A stretch of 64,000 nucleotides of DNA from AC-32 sp963754265 (GTDB taxonomy: Bacteria > Actinomycetota > Thermoleophilia > Gaiellales > Gaiellaceae), in the NCBI GenBank assembly GCA_963754265.1, contig CAVWFB010000007.1, positions 1 to 64,000 on the forward strand, written 5' to 3'. The notes beneath the pieces were generated by a model. The model was not told where the DNA came from. It saw nothing but the letters and a program-made list of their open reading frames with translations, and searched no databases. The stretch's first letter is position 1, and each line of letters starts with the position of its first letter. The position numbers and the translations under genes were made by a program. Below are positions 41,193-50,009 of this stretch, piece after piece.

Positions 41193-43854
41193 CCGAGGAT
41201 CGGCCGCCGCGGTCGACGTCATCCTCCGCGACGGCTCGACCCTCCGGCTGAGGGCGCCCGCTCGGGAGGATGCGGGCGCCCTCTCCTCGTTCTTCGGGGG
41301 ACTGTCCGAACGGAGCTTTTACCAACGCTTCCATGGAATCCGCTCGATTGACGAGGAGCTCATCGTTCATTTTCTCGAGCCCGACTGGCGCGACCGCGGC
41401 GTCCTCGTGGGCACGCTGGCGGACGGCGACCGGCAGGAGCGGATCGTTGCGGTCGGCGAGTACGACCGCCTGCGCGATCCCGCCGCCGCCGAGGCCGCCT
41501 TCGCGGTCGCGGACGATCTGCAGGGCCGCGGCATCGGCACCCGGCTCCTCGAGCGGCTCGCGGCGCTCGCCGCAGGCCAGGGCATCGAGCGCTTCGTCGC
41601 GAACGTTCAGTTGGACAACCCGGCCATGCTGGGTGTCTTCGAGAGCGCCGGGCTCGAGGTGACGCGGGAGCTGGACGGTGGCGAGTTCGAGGTCAGCTTC
41701 CCGATCGAGGCGACCGAGCAGTACCGGACGCGGGTCGACGAGCGCGACCACCTCGCGGTGACCGCCTCGCTCCGCCCGTTCTTCGAGCCGGGCTCGATCG
41801 CCGTGATCGGCGCGTCTCGGCGGCGTGGATCGATCGGCGGTGAGCTCTTCCGGAACGTGCTTGCTGCCGACTTCATCGGCTCGGCGTACCCGGTCAACCG
41901 CGACGGCGAGCCGGTCGGCGGCGTACGCGCGTATTCGTCGATCGCCGACGTGCCCGATGTGGTGGACCTTGTTGTGATCTGCCTGCCTGGCCCGCTCGTT
42001 CTCGATGCTGCCGAGGCGGCGTTGTCGCGAGGCGTGAAAGCCCTTTGCGTGATCTCGTCGGGGTTCGCAGAGGTCGGGGCTGAAGGCCTCGAGCGACAGG
42101 AGCGCCTGCTTGCGCTCGTTCGGGCTCACGGAGGCCGGCTCGTCGGGCCGAACTGCCTCGGCATCGCCGTCCCCCACCTCGGCCTGAACGCCACCTTCGG
42201 GCCCCGGCCGCTGCCGCCCGGTCCGATCGCGTTCTCCTCGCAGAGCGGCGCGCTGGGTCTCGCGCTCTTGGAGAAGGCCTCGGAGCGGAACCTCGGCTTC
42301 TCGGCGTTCGTATCGATCGGGAACAAGGCTGATGTTTCGTCAAACGACCTGCTCGAATGGTGGGAGGACGACGACGAGACCGAGGTCGTCCTGCTTTACC
42401 TCGAGTCGTTCGGCAATCCGCACAAGTTCGCGCGGCTCGCGCGGCGCATCGCTCGCAGCAAGCCCGTGCTCGCGCTCAAGGCGGGCTCGACGGAGGCCGG
42501 CGCCCGGGCGGCGAGCTCGCACACGGCAGCGCTCGCCAGCTCGGATACCGCGGTCGAGGCGCTCTTCCGCCAGGCCGGCGTCATCCGCGCGGATACCCTC
42601 GAGGAACTGGTCGACGCAGCTGCGCTGCTCTCGAGCCAGCCTCTGCCACGGGGCCGCCGCGTCGGCGTGCTGACAAATGCCGGCGGTCTCGGAATCCTGT
42701 GCGCAGACGCCTGTGCTCGAGCAGGGCTCGAGCTACCGGAGCTGGGCGCGGAAACGCAGGCCGCGCTGCGACCGCTGTTACCCGACGACGCAAGCCTCGC
42801 CAATCCGGTCGACCTGCTCGGCTCGGCGACGGGGCCGACGTTCGAGTCGGTCATTCCGGCGCTGCTCGAGGACAGGCGTCTCGATGCACTGATCGTCCTC
42901 TTCGTCCCTCCCGTCGTCGCCGGAGCAGACGAGGTGGCCGCTGCGATTCACGACGCCGTCGCTCGCGCCGGTACGGAAAAGCCCGTGCTCGCGGTGCTGA
43001 TCAGCCGGGACGGAACTCCAGCTGTCCTCCTGGACGGGGACGCCGCCGTCGCCTCCTTTGCCTATCCCGAGTCGGCCGCCCGCGCGCTCGGCCTCGCGGC
43101 GGCTCGCGCGGAATGGCTTCGCCGACCGGCCGGAACGGTTCCGCCGGCTCGTGACGTCGACACGCCGAGGTCGCGAGAACTGATCGAAGCCGCCCTCGAG
43201 GGGCGCGACGAGAAGTGGCTGGATGCAGGCGAAACCCGCGACTTGCTCACTTCGTACGGCATTCCCGTCGTCCCTGAGCGATCGGCGCAGACCGCCGACG
43301 AGGCCGTCGAGGCGGCGGGTGAGCTCGGCTACCCGGTCGTCCTGAAGACGGCGACAGCGGGAGCACACAAGACCGAGCAGGGGGGCGTCGCCCTCGATCT
43401 TGGCGACGAGCAGCAGGTTCGGGCTGCAGCCGAGCGCATCGGGCCCCCGCTGCTCGTGCAGCCGATGATCGGCGGTGGAGCAGAGCTGCTTGCCGGCATC
43501 GTCCAGGACCCCGTTTTCGGTCCTCTGGTCGCGTTCGGCCCCGGTGGCGTCTTCGCCGAGCTGATCGGCGACGCGGCGTTCAGGATCGCCCCGCTCACCG
43601 ACGTCGACGCGGAGGAGCTCGTGCACGAAGGCAAGGCGGGCCGGCTCGTCGCCGGCTTCCGCGGCGCACCCGCCGCGGACGCAGCCTCGCTGATCGATCT
43701 GCTGCATCGCCTTTCACGGCTCGCCGGGGACTTCCCGGAAGTCGCCGAGCTCGACCTCAACCCGGTGATCGCATTGCCGAGCGGATGCATCGCGGTCGAC
43801 GCGCGCGTGCGGATCGCGGCCCGGTCGCTCCGCCCGACTCTCAAGAGCTGGTAG
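41167..43854 (+). CDS. GNAT / ADP-forming acyl-CoA synthetase fusion
   Basis: 895 aa in order: GNAT acetyltransferase (residues about 18-170; acetyl-CoA loop DDLQGRGIGTRLLERLAALA), CoA-binding domain (GSIAVIGASRRRGSIGG), succinyl-CoA-ligase-like domains with the phospho-His segment ARAASSHTAALASSDTAVEA, and a C-terminal ATP-grasp (GYPVVLKTATAGAHKTEQGG). Proteins of this architecture are either acetate-CoA ligases (ADP-forming) or Pat-type lysine acetyltransferases; the intact phospho-His segment favours ATP production from acyl-CoA. The start is TTG 41167 after AAAGGGACG, overlapping the dehydrogenase. Confidence 0.85.
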   Translation: MRLSVTTPDRGSAAAVDVILRDGSTLRLRAPAREDAGALSSFFGGLSERSFYQRFHGIRSIDEELIVHFLEPDWRDRGVLVGTLADGDRQERIVAVGEYDRLRDPAAAEAAFAVADDLQGRGIGTRLLERLAALAAGQGIERFVANVQLDNPAMLGVFESAGLEVTRELDGGEFEVSFPIEATEQYRTRVDERDHLAVTASLRPFFEPGSIAVIGASRRRGSIGGELFRNVLAADFIGSAYPVNRDGEPVGGVRAYSSIADVPDVVDLVVICLPGPLVLDAAEAALSRGVKALCVISSGFAEVGAEGLERQERLLALVRAHGGRLVGPNCLGIAVPHLGLNATFGPRPLPPGPIAFSSQSGALGLALLEKASERNLGFSAFVSIGNKADVSSNDLLEWWEDDDETEVVLLYLESFGNPHKFARLARRIARSKPVLALKAGSTEAGARAASSHTAALASSDTAVEALFRQAGVIRADTLEELVDAAALLSSQPLPRGRRVGVLTNAGGLGILCADACARAGLELPELGAETQAALRPLLPDDASLANPVDLLGSATGPTFESVIPALLEDRRLDALIVLFVPPVVAGADEVAAAIHDAVARAGTEKPVLAVLISRDGTPAVLLDGDAAVASFAYPESAARALGLAAARAEWLRRPAGTVPPARDVDTPRSRELIEAALEGRDEKWLDAGETRDLLTSYGIPVVPERSAQTADEAVEAAGELGYPVVLKTATAGAHKTEQGGVALDLGDEQQVRAAAERIGPPLLVQPMIGGGAELLAGIVQDPVFGPLVAFGPGGVFAELIGDAAFRIAPLTDVDAEELVHEGKAGRLVAGFRGAPAADAASLIDLLHRLSRLAGDFPEVAELDLNPVIALPSGCIAVDARVRIAARSLRPTLKSW

Positions 43855-43954
43855 CGGCTCCTACGCACAAAGCCGCAACAGCGACGCGGCCTACGACCGA
43901 TGCCGCGTCAGGCCAGAGGCCGGAGACTGCGGGAAACGAGGAAGGAGCTCTCAG

Positions 43955-44407
43955 ATGAAGCGACTACTCATCATTCTGGTCGGCCTGAGCATGGCCGTTG
44001 GTCTCACGGCCGGCGCCGGGATCACCGGCACGACGAAGACCCAGCAACGCACGAAGGCGCCGACGAAAGCGACGATCACGATCCGGCATCAGATGCACGG
44101 CTGCCATTCCTGGTCGGTCAACAGCGGCGTCTCCCGCGCCTCGCTGAAGATGACGCTCGCCCGAGGCGGCACGATCCGCTTCGTGGACAACGACATCATG
44201 TCCCACACGCTGGTTCAGACCAGCGGCCCGGCGGCCCGCTTTCTCGGCGGGAAGGCGATGCGCCACATGAGCGCATCCGTCCGTGCAACCTTCGCCAAGG
44301 CCGGCACCTACCGGTTCACCACGAAGCCCGGCGAGGACTATCCCGGGATGGCGATGAAGACGACCGGCGAGGACAACGTCCTGCACCTGACCGTCAAGGT
44401 CTCATGA
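43955..44407 (+). CDS. secreted cupredoxin-like protein
   Basis: 150 aa with a signal peptide (KRLLIILVGLSMAVGLTAGA) and a beta-sandwich in which GGTIRFVDNDIMSHTLV and YRFTTKPGEDYPGMAM occupy plastocyanin-like positions. One copper His (MSHTL) and a Met (PGMAM) are visible, but the usual Cys of the C-terminal copper loop is missing; an N-terminal MHGCHSW could contribute ligands. Copper binding is therefore uncertain. ATG 43955 follows GAGGAAGGAGCTCTCAG. Confidence 0.75.
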   Translation: MKRLLIILVGLSMAVGLTAGAGITGTTKTQQRTKAPTKATITIRHQMHGCHSWSVNSGVSRASLKMTLARGGTIRFVDNDIMSHTLVQTSGPAARFLGGKAMRHMSASVRATFAKAGTYRFTTKPGEDYPGMAMKTTGEDNVLHLTVKVS

Positions 44408-44424
44408 GCTCGGTCGGAGCAAGA

Positions 44425-44449
44425 AGCGAGGGGCATCGTTCCCCTCGCT
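44425..44449. terminator. terminator hairpin after the cupredoxin gene
   Basis: The 9-bp perfect stem AGCGAGGGG / CCCCTCGCT has a 7-base loop and lies 18 bases past the stop codon. Confidence 0.7.
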
Positions 44450-44558
44450 TCGCGAAGGGCGGGGTTGTCTCCAGCGAGGAGCCACTCGTATCCTCGGACA
44501 TCGTGGCCTCAGTGTTTTCCCGCGATCTTCTCGACGCTCCGCCCACCGGAGTCGTCGG

Positions 44559-44837
44559 ATGAGCGGCGGCAAGAGCTTCACCGTGGAGGAGGCGCGGCAG
44601 GTCGGGGAGCAGATCGGCATCGACTGGGCGACAGCGCCCTTCGACGTCGACCAGTTCCGCCGAGGAATGGACGTCGAGCTCGAGCACGGGCTCCACGACG
44701 CCGCCACGAACGTCACGGGCGACGACCCGCTCGTCACGGGAAAGATCGCACTGGCTCACCTGAACGAGTTTCCCGACTACTACAGCCGGCTGGAGCGAAT
44801 GGAGGAAGAGGCGAAGCGCGACCATCTCTCCGAGTGA
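44559..44837 (+). CDS. DUF5661-family protein
   Basis: 92 aa. It begins with SFTVEEARQVGEQIGIDWAT and contains FDVDQFRRGMDVELEHGLHD and GKIALAHLNEFPDYYSRLER, the family pattern. These small proteins are found in many bacteria and phages with no known function. It is followed 35 bases later by the cupin gene. Confidence 0.75.
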   Translation: MSGGKSFTVEEARQVGEQIGIDWATAPFDVDQFRRGMDVELEHGLHDAATNVTGDDPLVTGKIALAHLNEFPDYYSRLERMEEEAKRDHLSE

Positions 44838-44872
44838 GATCTGGTTACACGAGCCCGAAAGAGAGGAATGGC

Positions 44873-45235
44873 ATGAACGTGCCCGACGAGCCGGAGCAAC
44901 GAGGCGCTCTTCGCGCCGCTCACCCCTTCGACGTCACAGCCGTCAAGGACCGGCTCGCCGCCGGATCTGGCGGCTACGAGATCGTGCACTGGTCACCAGG
45001 GCTCGAGCTGGGCGTGTACGTACTCGTCGCACCCGAGCCGGACAAGCAGCAGCCGCACGACGACGACGAGGTCTACGTCGTGCTCGAGGGCAGCGGCGTC
45101 CTCGAGGTCGCGGGGGAGCAGGTCGAGCTCCGAGAGGGGCACGCCGTCTTCGTCCCGGCCGGAGCCGAGCACCGCTTCGTCGGCTACGAGCGGCTCAGCG
45201 TCCTCGTGATCTTCGAGAAGGCGGCACCGCCCTGA
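44873..45235 (+). CDS. small cupin-domain protein
   Basis: 120 aa with the two cupin motifs: PHDDDEVYVVLEGSGVLEVA (metal His and Glu) and HAVFVPAGAEHRFVGYE (second His). ATG 44873 follows GAGAGGAATGGC. Single-domain cupins bind metals and act as isomerases, dioxygenases or sensors; nothing here decides. It ends 14 bases before the phosphoketolase start and may be cotranscribed with it. Confidence 0.82.
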   Translation: MNVPDEPEQRGALRAAHPFDVTAVKDRLAAGSGGYEIVHWSPGLELGVYVLVAPEPDKQQPHDDDEVYVVLEGSGVLEVAGEQVELREGHAVFVPAGAEHRFVGYERLSVLVIFEKAAPP

Positions 45236-45249
45236 GCCTTCCGTCGGCG

Positions 45250-47603
45250 ATGACGGGCACCCTCTCGGCCGAGGAGCTGCGGCTGATCGACGCCTACTGG
45301 CGGGCCGCGAACTACCTCTCGGTGGGTCAGATCTACCTGCTGGCCAACCCGCTTCTACGCGAGCCGCTTCGGCCCGAGCACATCAAGCCGAGGCTGCTCG
45401 GCCACTTCGGGACGACGCCGGGGCTCAACCTGATCTATGCCCATCTGAACCGCACGATCCGTGCGCGCGACCTGAACGCCATCTACATCGCCGGCCCGGG
45501 ACACGGCGGGCCAGGCCTCGTGGCCAACACGTACCTCGAGGGCACCTACACGGAGCGCTACCCGCACGTGACGCTGGACGAGAACGGCCTGCGCGAGCTC
45601 TTCAGGCAGTTCTCCTTCCCCGGCGGGATCCCGAGCCACGTCGCTCCCGAGACGCCGGGGTCGATCCACGAAGGCGGCGAGCTCGGCTACTCGCTCGCGC
45701 ACGCGTTCGGCGCCGCGTTCGACAATCCGGACCTGGTGGTTGCCTGCGTCGTCGGCGACGGCGAGGCCGAGACAGGGCCGCTGGCGACGAGCTGGCACGG
45801 GAACAAGTTCCTGAACCCGCTCGGCGACGGCGCGGTGCTGCCCGTGCTCCAGCTCAACGGCTACAAGATCGCGAACCCGACGGTGCTCGCCCGGATCCCG
45901 GAACGCGAGCTGGTCTCGCTGCTCGAGGGCTACGGCTGGCGGCCGATCGTCGTGGCGGGTGACGAGCCGATGAGGGTGCACCAGGCGTTCGCGGCAGCTC
46001 TCGACGAGGCGCTCGACGAGATCGCGGAAATCCAGCGGGCAGCTCGCGAGGACGGCGTGACCGAGCGTCCGCAGTGGCCGATGCTCGTCCTGCGCACGCC
46101 GAAAGGCTGGACGGGTCCGAAGGAAGTGGACGGCCTGCCGGTCGAGGGCACCTGGCGGGCGCATCAGGTTCCGGTGACGGATGTCCGGGAGAACCCCGAC
46201 CACCTGCGCATCCTGGAGGAGTGGCTGCGCAGCTATCGACCCGGAAGAGCTCTTCGACGACGCGGGTCGGCCGGTTCCGGAGCTCGTCGAGCTCCCTCCG
46301 CGCGGCGAAAGGCGCATGAGCGCGAACCCCAACGCGAACGGCGGAGAGCTGCTGCGCGATCTCGTACTCCCCGACTTCCGCGATTACGCGGTCGAAGTCG
46401 CGGCGCCCGGGACGACGTTCAACGAGGCGACCCGCGTGCTCGGCGGCTTCCTGCGGGACGTCATCGCCGCCAACGAGGACGATTTCCGTCTCTTCGGGCC
46501 CGACGAGACCGCCTCGAACCGGCTCGACGACGTCCTGACGGCGACGAACAAGGTCTGGGAAGCCGAGATCGAGCCGACGGACGAGCACCTGGCTCGGCAA
46601 GGACGCGTCGTCGAGGTGCTGTCCGAGCACCTCTGCCAGGGCTGGCTCGAGGGCTACCTCCTGACGGGCCGGCACGGCCTCTTCGACTGTTACGAGGCCT
46701 TCATCCACATCGTCGACTCGATGTTCAACCAGCACGCAAAGTGGCTGAAGGTGACGCGGCAGATCCCATGGCGCCGCCCCATCGCCTCCCTCAACTACCT
46801 GCTCAGCTCGCACGTCTGGCGCCAGGATCACAACGGCTTCACGCATCAGGACCCCGGCTTCATCGACCACGTCGTGAACAAGAAGGCGGAGGTGATCCGC
46901 GTCTACCTCCCGCCGGATGCGAACACGCTCCTCTCGGTGGCGGACCATTGCCTGCGGAGCCGCGACTACGTGAACGTGATCGTGGCCGGCAAGCAGCCGG
47001 CGCTGAACTACCTCTCGATGGACGACGCGATAATCCACTGCACGCGCGGCGCCGGCATCTGGGAATGGGCGTCGAACGACCAGGGCGTCCCCGACGTCGT
47101 GCTCGCGTGTTGCGGTGACGTCCCCACGCTCGAGACCCTCGCGGCCGCCGCGCTGCTGCGAGAGCATCTCCCCGAGCTCGGCGTCCGGGTCGTGAACGTG
47201 GTCGACCTGATGCGACTGCAGCCCGAGAGCGAGCATCCGCACGGGCTCTCGGACCAGGAGTTCGACGCCCTCTTCACGACCGACCGCCCGGTCGTGTTCG
47301 CCTACCACGGCTACCCATCGCTGATCCACCGGCTCACCTACCGCCGCACGAACCACCGCAACCTGCACGTGCGCGGCTACAAGGAAGAGGGAACGACCAC
47401 GACGCCGTTCGACATGGTCATGCTGAACGACCTCGATCGCTTTCACCTCGTGATGGACGTGATCGACCGCGTGCCGCGCCCTGTCCGAATCGTGCGGCCG
47501 GTTGCGCCAGGAGATGAGCGACCGGCGCCTCCGCGCGCGCGCGTACACGCGAGAGCACGGAGAGGACGAACCGGAGATCCGGGACTGGGTCTGGCCGTAC
47601 TGA
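45250..47603 (+). CDS. xfp: phosphoketolase (xylulose-5-P/fructose-6-P), frameshifted
   Basis: This thiamine-diphosphate enzyme splits xylulose-5-P or fructose-6-P with phosphate to acetyl phosphate. Family segments are AANYLSVGQIYLLANPLLRE near the start, IYIAGPGHGGPGLVANTYLE, SIHEGGELGYSLAHAFGAAF and VVACVVGDGEAETGPLATSW (TPP site). An indel near 46235 shifts the frame to DPEELFDDAGRPVPELVELP, and a second near 47505 shifts it to the true end EDEPEIRDWVWPY. Corrected length is about 785 aa, normal. Acetate kinase follows after 3 bases, giving the phosphoketolase-AckA shunt that yields ATP without oxygen. Confidence 0.92.
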
Positions 47604-47606
47604 CGC

Positions 47607-48620
47607 GTGGCCGCGGTCCTCGTCGTCAACGCCGGCTCGGTCAGTCTCAAGCTTTCCGTCGTCGGGACCGACGGCGAGACCACGAAGGTGTCGTCACTCG
47701 CCGAGGCGCCTGATGACGTCGAGGCGGTCGCCCATCGCGTGGTGCACGGCGGTTCGCGCTTCCGCGAGCCGGTGCTGGTCGACGACGCGGTCGAGCTCGA
47801 GCTCGCGGGCTTGACCGAGCTCGCGCCGCTGCACAACACACCGGCGCTGGAGGCTATCCGCGAGGCCCGGCGTGCGTTCCCGCAGCTCCCCCACGTCGCG
47901 GTCTTCGACACCGCCTTCCACCAGACGATCCCTGATCGGGCGTCGACCTATGCCCTCCCACTCGAGCTTCGCGAGCTGGGAATCCGCCGCTTCGGCTTCC
48001 ATGGGCTCTCGGTCCAGTGGGCGAGCGAGCAGGTGCCCGTCCCGCGCCTCGTGGTCTGCCACCTGGGCGGCGGCTGCTCGGTCACGGCCGTTCGAGATGG
48101 GCGCTCAGTCGACACGACGATGGGCTTCACCCCGCTCGAGGGCGTCCCGATGGCGACCCGCGCAGGCTCCGTCGATCCGGGGGCGCTCGTGTACCTCCTC
48201 CGCCACCACCTGAGCGTGGAGGGCCTCGACTTCGCGCTGGAGCACGAGTCCGGGCTTGCGGGCTTGTCGGGTCTCTCGGGAGACGTCCGCGAGCTCGAAG
48301 GCTCTGACCAGCCGGCCGCAAGACTGGCCCTCGACGTCTTCACCTACCGAGTCGCGACGGCCGTCGGCGCGATGGCGGTCGCACTGGACGGGCTGGACGC
48401 GCTCGTGTTCACGGCCGGCATCGGCGAGAACTCGGCCGCGGTGAGAGAGGCCGTCTGCTCGAGGCTCGAGTTCCTGGGCGTCGAGCTCGATCCGTCGGCC
48501 AACGCGTCGGCGCAGCCGGACGCCGTCGTATCCGTTTCTGGCAGCGCCGTTCGCGTGACCGTGATCGAAGCTCGCGAGGACCTCGTAGCCGCGCGCGAGG
48601 CGCGGCGGCTACTTCAGTAG
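47607..48620 (+). CDS. ackA: acetate kinase (short form)
   Basis: 337 aa, shorter than the usual 400. The ASKHA phosphate motif is VLVVNAGSVSLKLSVV (a variant of NxGSSS), followed by HRVVHGGSRF, VAVFDTAFHQTIP, FGFHGLSVQWAS, CHLGGGCSVTAV and FTAGIGENSAAVRE, so the active-site set is complete. It converts acetyl phosphate plus ADP to acetate plus ATP. GTG 47607 is 3 bases past the phosphoketolase stop, so the two form one unit. Confidence 0.92.
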   Translation: MAAVLVVNAGSVSLKLSVVGTDGETTKVSSLAEAPDDVEAVAHRVVHGGSRFREPVLVDDAVELELAGLTELAPLHNTPALEAIREARRAFPQLPHVAVFDTAFHQTIPDRASTYALPLELRELGIRRFGFHGLSVQWASEQVPVPRLVVCHLGGGCSVTAVRDGRSVDTTMGFTPLEGVPMATRAGSVDPGALVYLLRHHLSVEGLDFALEHESGLAGLSGLSGDVRELEGSDQPAARLALDVFTYRVATAVGAMAVALDGLDALVFTAGIGENSAAVREAVCSRLEFLGVELDPSANASAQPDAVVSVSGSAVRVTVIEAREDLVAAREARRLLQ

Positions 48621-49274
48621 ACGTCTCCGCCCGTCGCTGTCGCCCGGCCCGGGAGTGGGCAACGACGACAGCTCTTCGAGCCCCTGGGGACGCGTCCACG
48701 AGAAGGCGTCGTCCGCGACTCGCGGCGGCCCGGCGATGTGCGCCCGCCAGGCGGCGGCGGCCCGCCAGAGCTCAGGGTCGGCCGTGAGGGGCGCCAGCGC
48801 CTCGTGCCCGAGGGGCGTGTCGAAGACGAAGATCGCCTCGTCCGCGGTGAGGAAGACCTGGTGTCGCTCGAGACCCGGAATCTCGGCGGGGTCGAACGGC
48901 GGGCCGTCCTCGAGCAGGGCCCGCACCTCCTCCTTCGATCCTGGCTTTATGGGAATGACGATCGCGACTCGCATGACGGTCTCGTCGCCGAGCTGAAGGG
49001 CCGCCAGACGTTCGACGATCTCACCCACGAGGCTCGGCGTGGCGACCGTAGCAATGGTGACCGGTGCGCCGGTGCGCCGCTCGAGCACGACCGACGGTCG
49101 CCCGTCGATCCGCTCGGCGGACAGGCGACCGACCCGCACGCCCGAGAGAAGCTCATAAGGAATCTCCTGCGCTCCATCGCGTCCCTCCAAGCGGATTTCG
49201 CGCGGCCGCAACTCGAGCTTGCCGGCCGCAAGACGCGAGCCCTCTCGCCAGACGACGCCGTAGCTGGTCTGCAT
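48609..49274 (-). CDS. PH-like N-domain plus EthD/ABM-like C-domain protein
   Basis: 221 aa. Residues 1-100 (LELRPREIRLEGRDGAQEIP, then VGRLSAERIDGRPSVVLERR) look like a bacterial PH-type fold; from about residue 108 (RVAIVIPIKPGSKEEVRALL, GPPFDPAEIPGLERHQVFLT) it matches the N-terminal domain joined to the stress protein at 33739. No membrane segment is present. Its 3' end overlaps acetate kinase by 12 bases, convergently. Function is unknown; the two domain names are structural impressions. Confidence 0.6.
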   Translation of the reverse strand: MQTSYGVVWREGSRLAAGKLELRPREIRLEGRDGAQEIPYELLSGVRVGRLSAERIDGRPSVVLERRTGAPVTIATVATPSLVGEIVERLAALQLGDETVMRVAIVIPIKPGSKEEVRALLEDGPPFDPAEIPGLERHQVFLTADEAIFVFDTPLGHEALAPLTADPELWRAAAAWRAHIAGPPRVADDAFSWTRPQGLEELSSLPTPGPGDSDGRRRLLK

Positions 49275-49367
49275 GGGCTCATGGTCGCCGACGGTTCGAG
49301 CCCGCACATCGGGTTGGCGCCGCAGCCGAAGTGCGGGAAAGCCGCAGGCTTCGGTAGAAGTTCTCGG

Positions 49368-50000
49368 GTGGCCTCGACTGACTGGCTCGACTGGCACGGC
49401 CGGTACGACGATCCCCACACGGGGCTGTCCCAGCGACTGACCGTCGTTCAGGGTTTTATCCGAGAGGCCCTCGACAGGCAGCCTGCCGGCGAGGTTGCGA
49501 TCGTGAGCGCTTGTGCCGGCCAGGGGCGCGACCTCCTACCGGTCCTCGCCGACCATCCGGGGCGCGAGCGAGTTCGTGCCCGACTGATCGAGCTCGACCC
49601 GCGGAATGCGGAGTCTGCACGTGCCTTCGCCCGCAACGCCGACCTCGATCGGGTCGAAGTCGTGACCGCCGACGCGTCGGAGACGAATGCATACCTCGGT
49701 GCCGTCCCGGCCGACCTGGTGCTGATGTGCGGCGTGTTCGGGAACGTCTCCGACGAGGACGTCGAGAGGACCGTGCGCCTGCTTCCCGGGTTCTGCGCGC
49801 GCGAGGCGCTCGTCATCTGGACCCGAGGGCGACGCCTGCCGGACCTGACCCCGGCGATCCGTCGGTGGTTCGGCGAGGCCGGCTTCGAGGAGCGGGCGTT
49901 CGAGTCGCCGGGTCTCGACTCGTACTCCGTGGGGATGCATCAGCTGATCGGCGAGCCGGCGCCGCTTCAGTCCGATCGTCGGCTGTTCACCTTCCGCTAG
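49368..50000 (+). CDS. class I SAM-dependent methyltransferase
   Basis: About 210 aa. It begins with DWLDWHGRYDDPHTGLSQRL, then a motif-I region VAIVSACAGQGRDLLPVLAD, acidic VRARLIELDPRNAESARAFA, VVTADASETNAY and VLMCGVFGNVSDEDVERTVR. I start at GTG 49368; the frame is open far upstream, but that part overlaps the opposite gene. The substrate is unknown. It is divergent from the PH-like gene. Confidence 0.75.
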   Translation: MASTDWLDWHGRYDDPHTGLSQRLTVVQGFIREALDRQPAGEVAIVSACAGQGRDLLPVLADHPGRERVRARLIELDPRNAESARAFARNADLDRVEVVTADASETNAYLGAVPADLVLMCGVFGNVSDEDVERTVRLLPGFCAREALVIWTRGRRLPDLTPAIRRWFGEAGFEERAFESPGLDSYSVGMHQLIGEPAPLQSDRRLFTFR

Positions 50001-50009
50001 CGGAGACCA

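Noticed and set aside
45854..47911. A 685-aa open frame on the minus strand
   Set aside because: It is an Arg/Val/His-rich antisense shadow of phosphoketolase, with no family resemblance; the plus-strand frames match the enzyme throughout.
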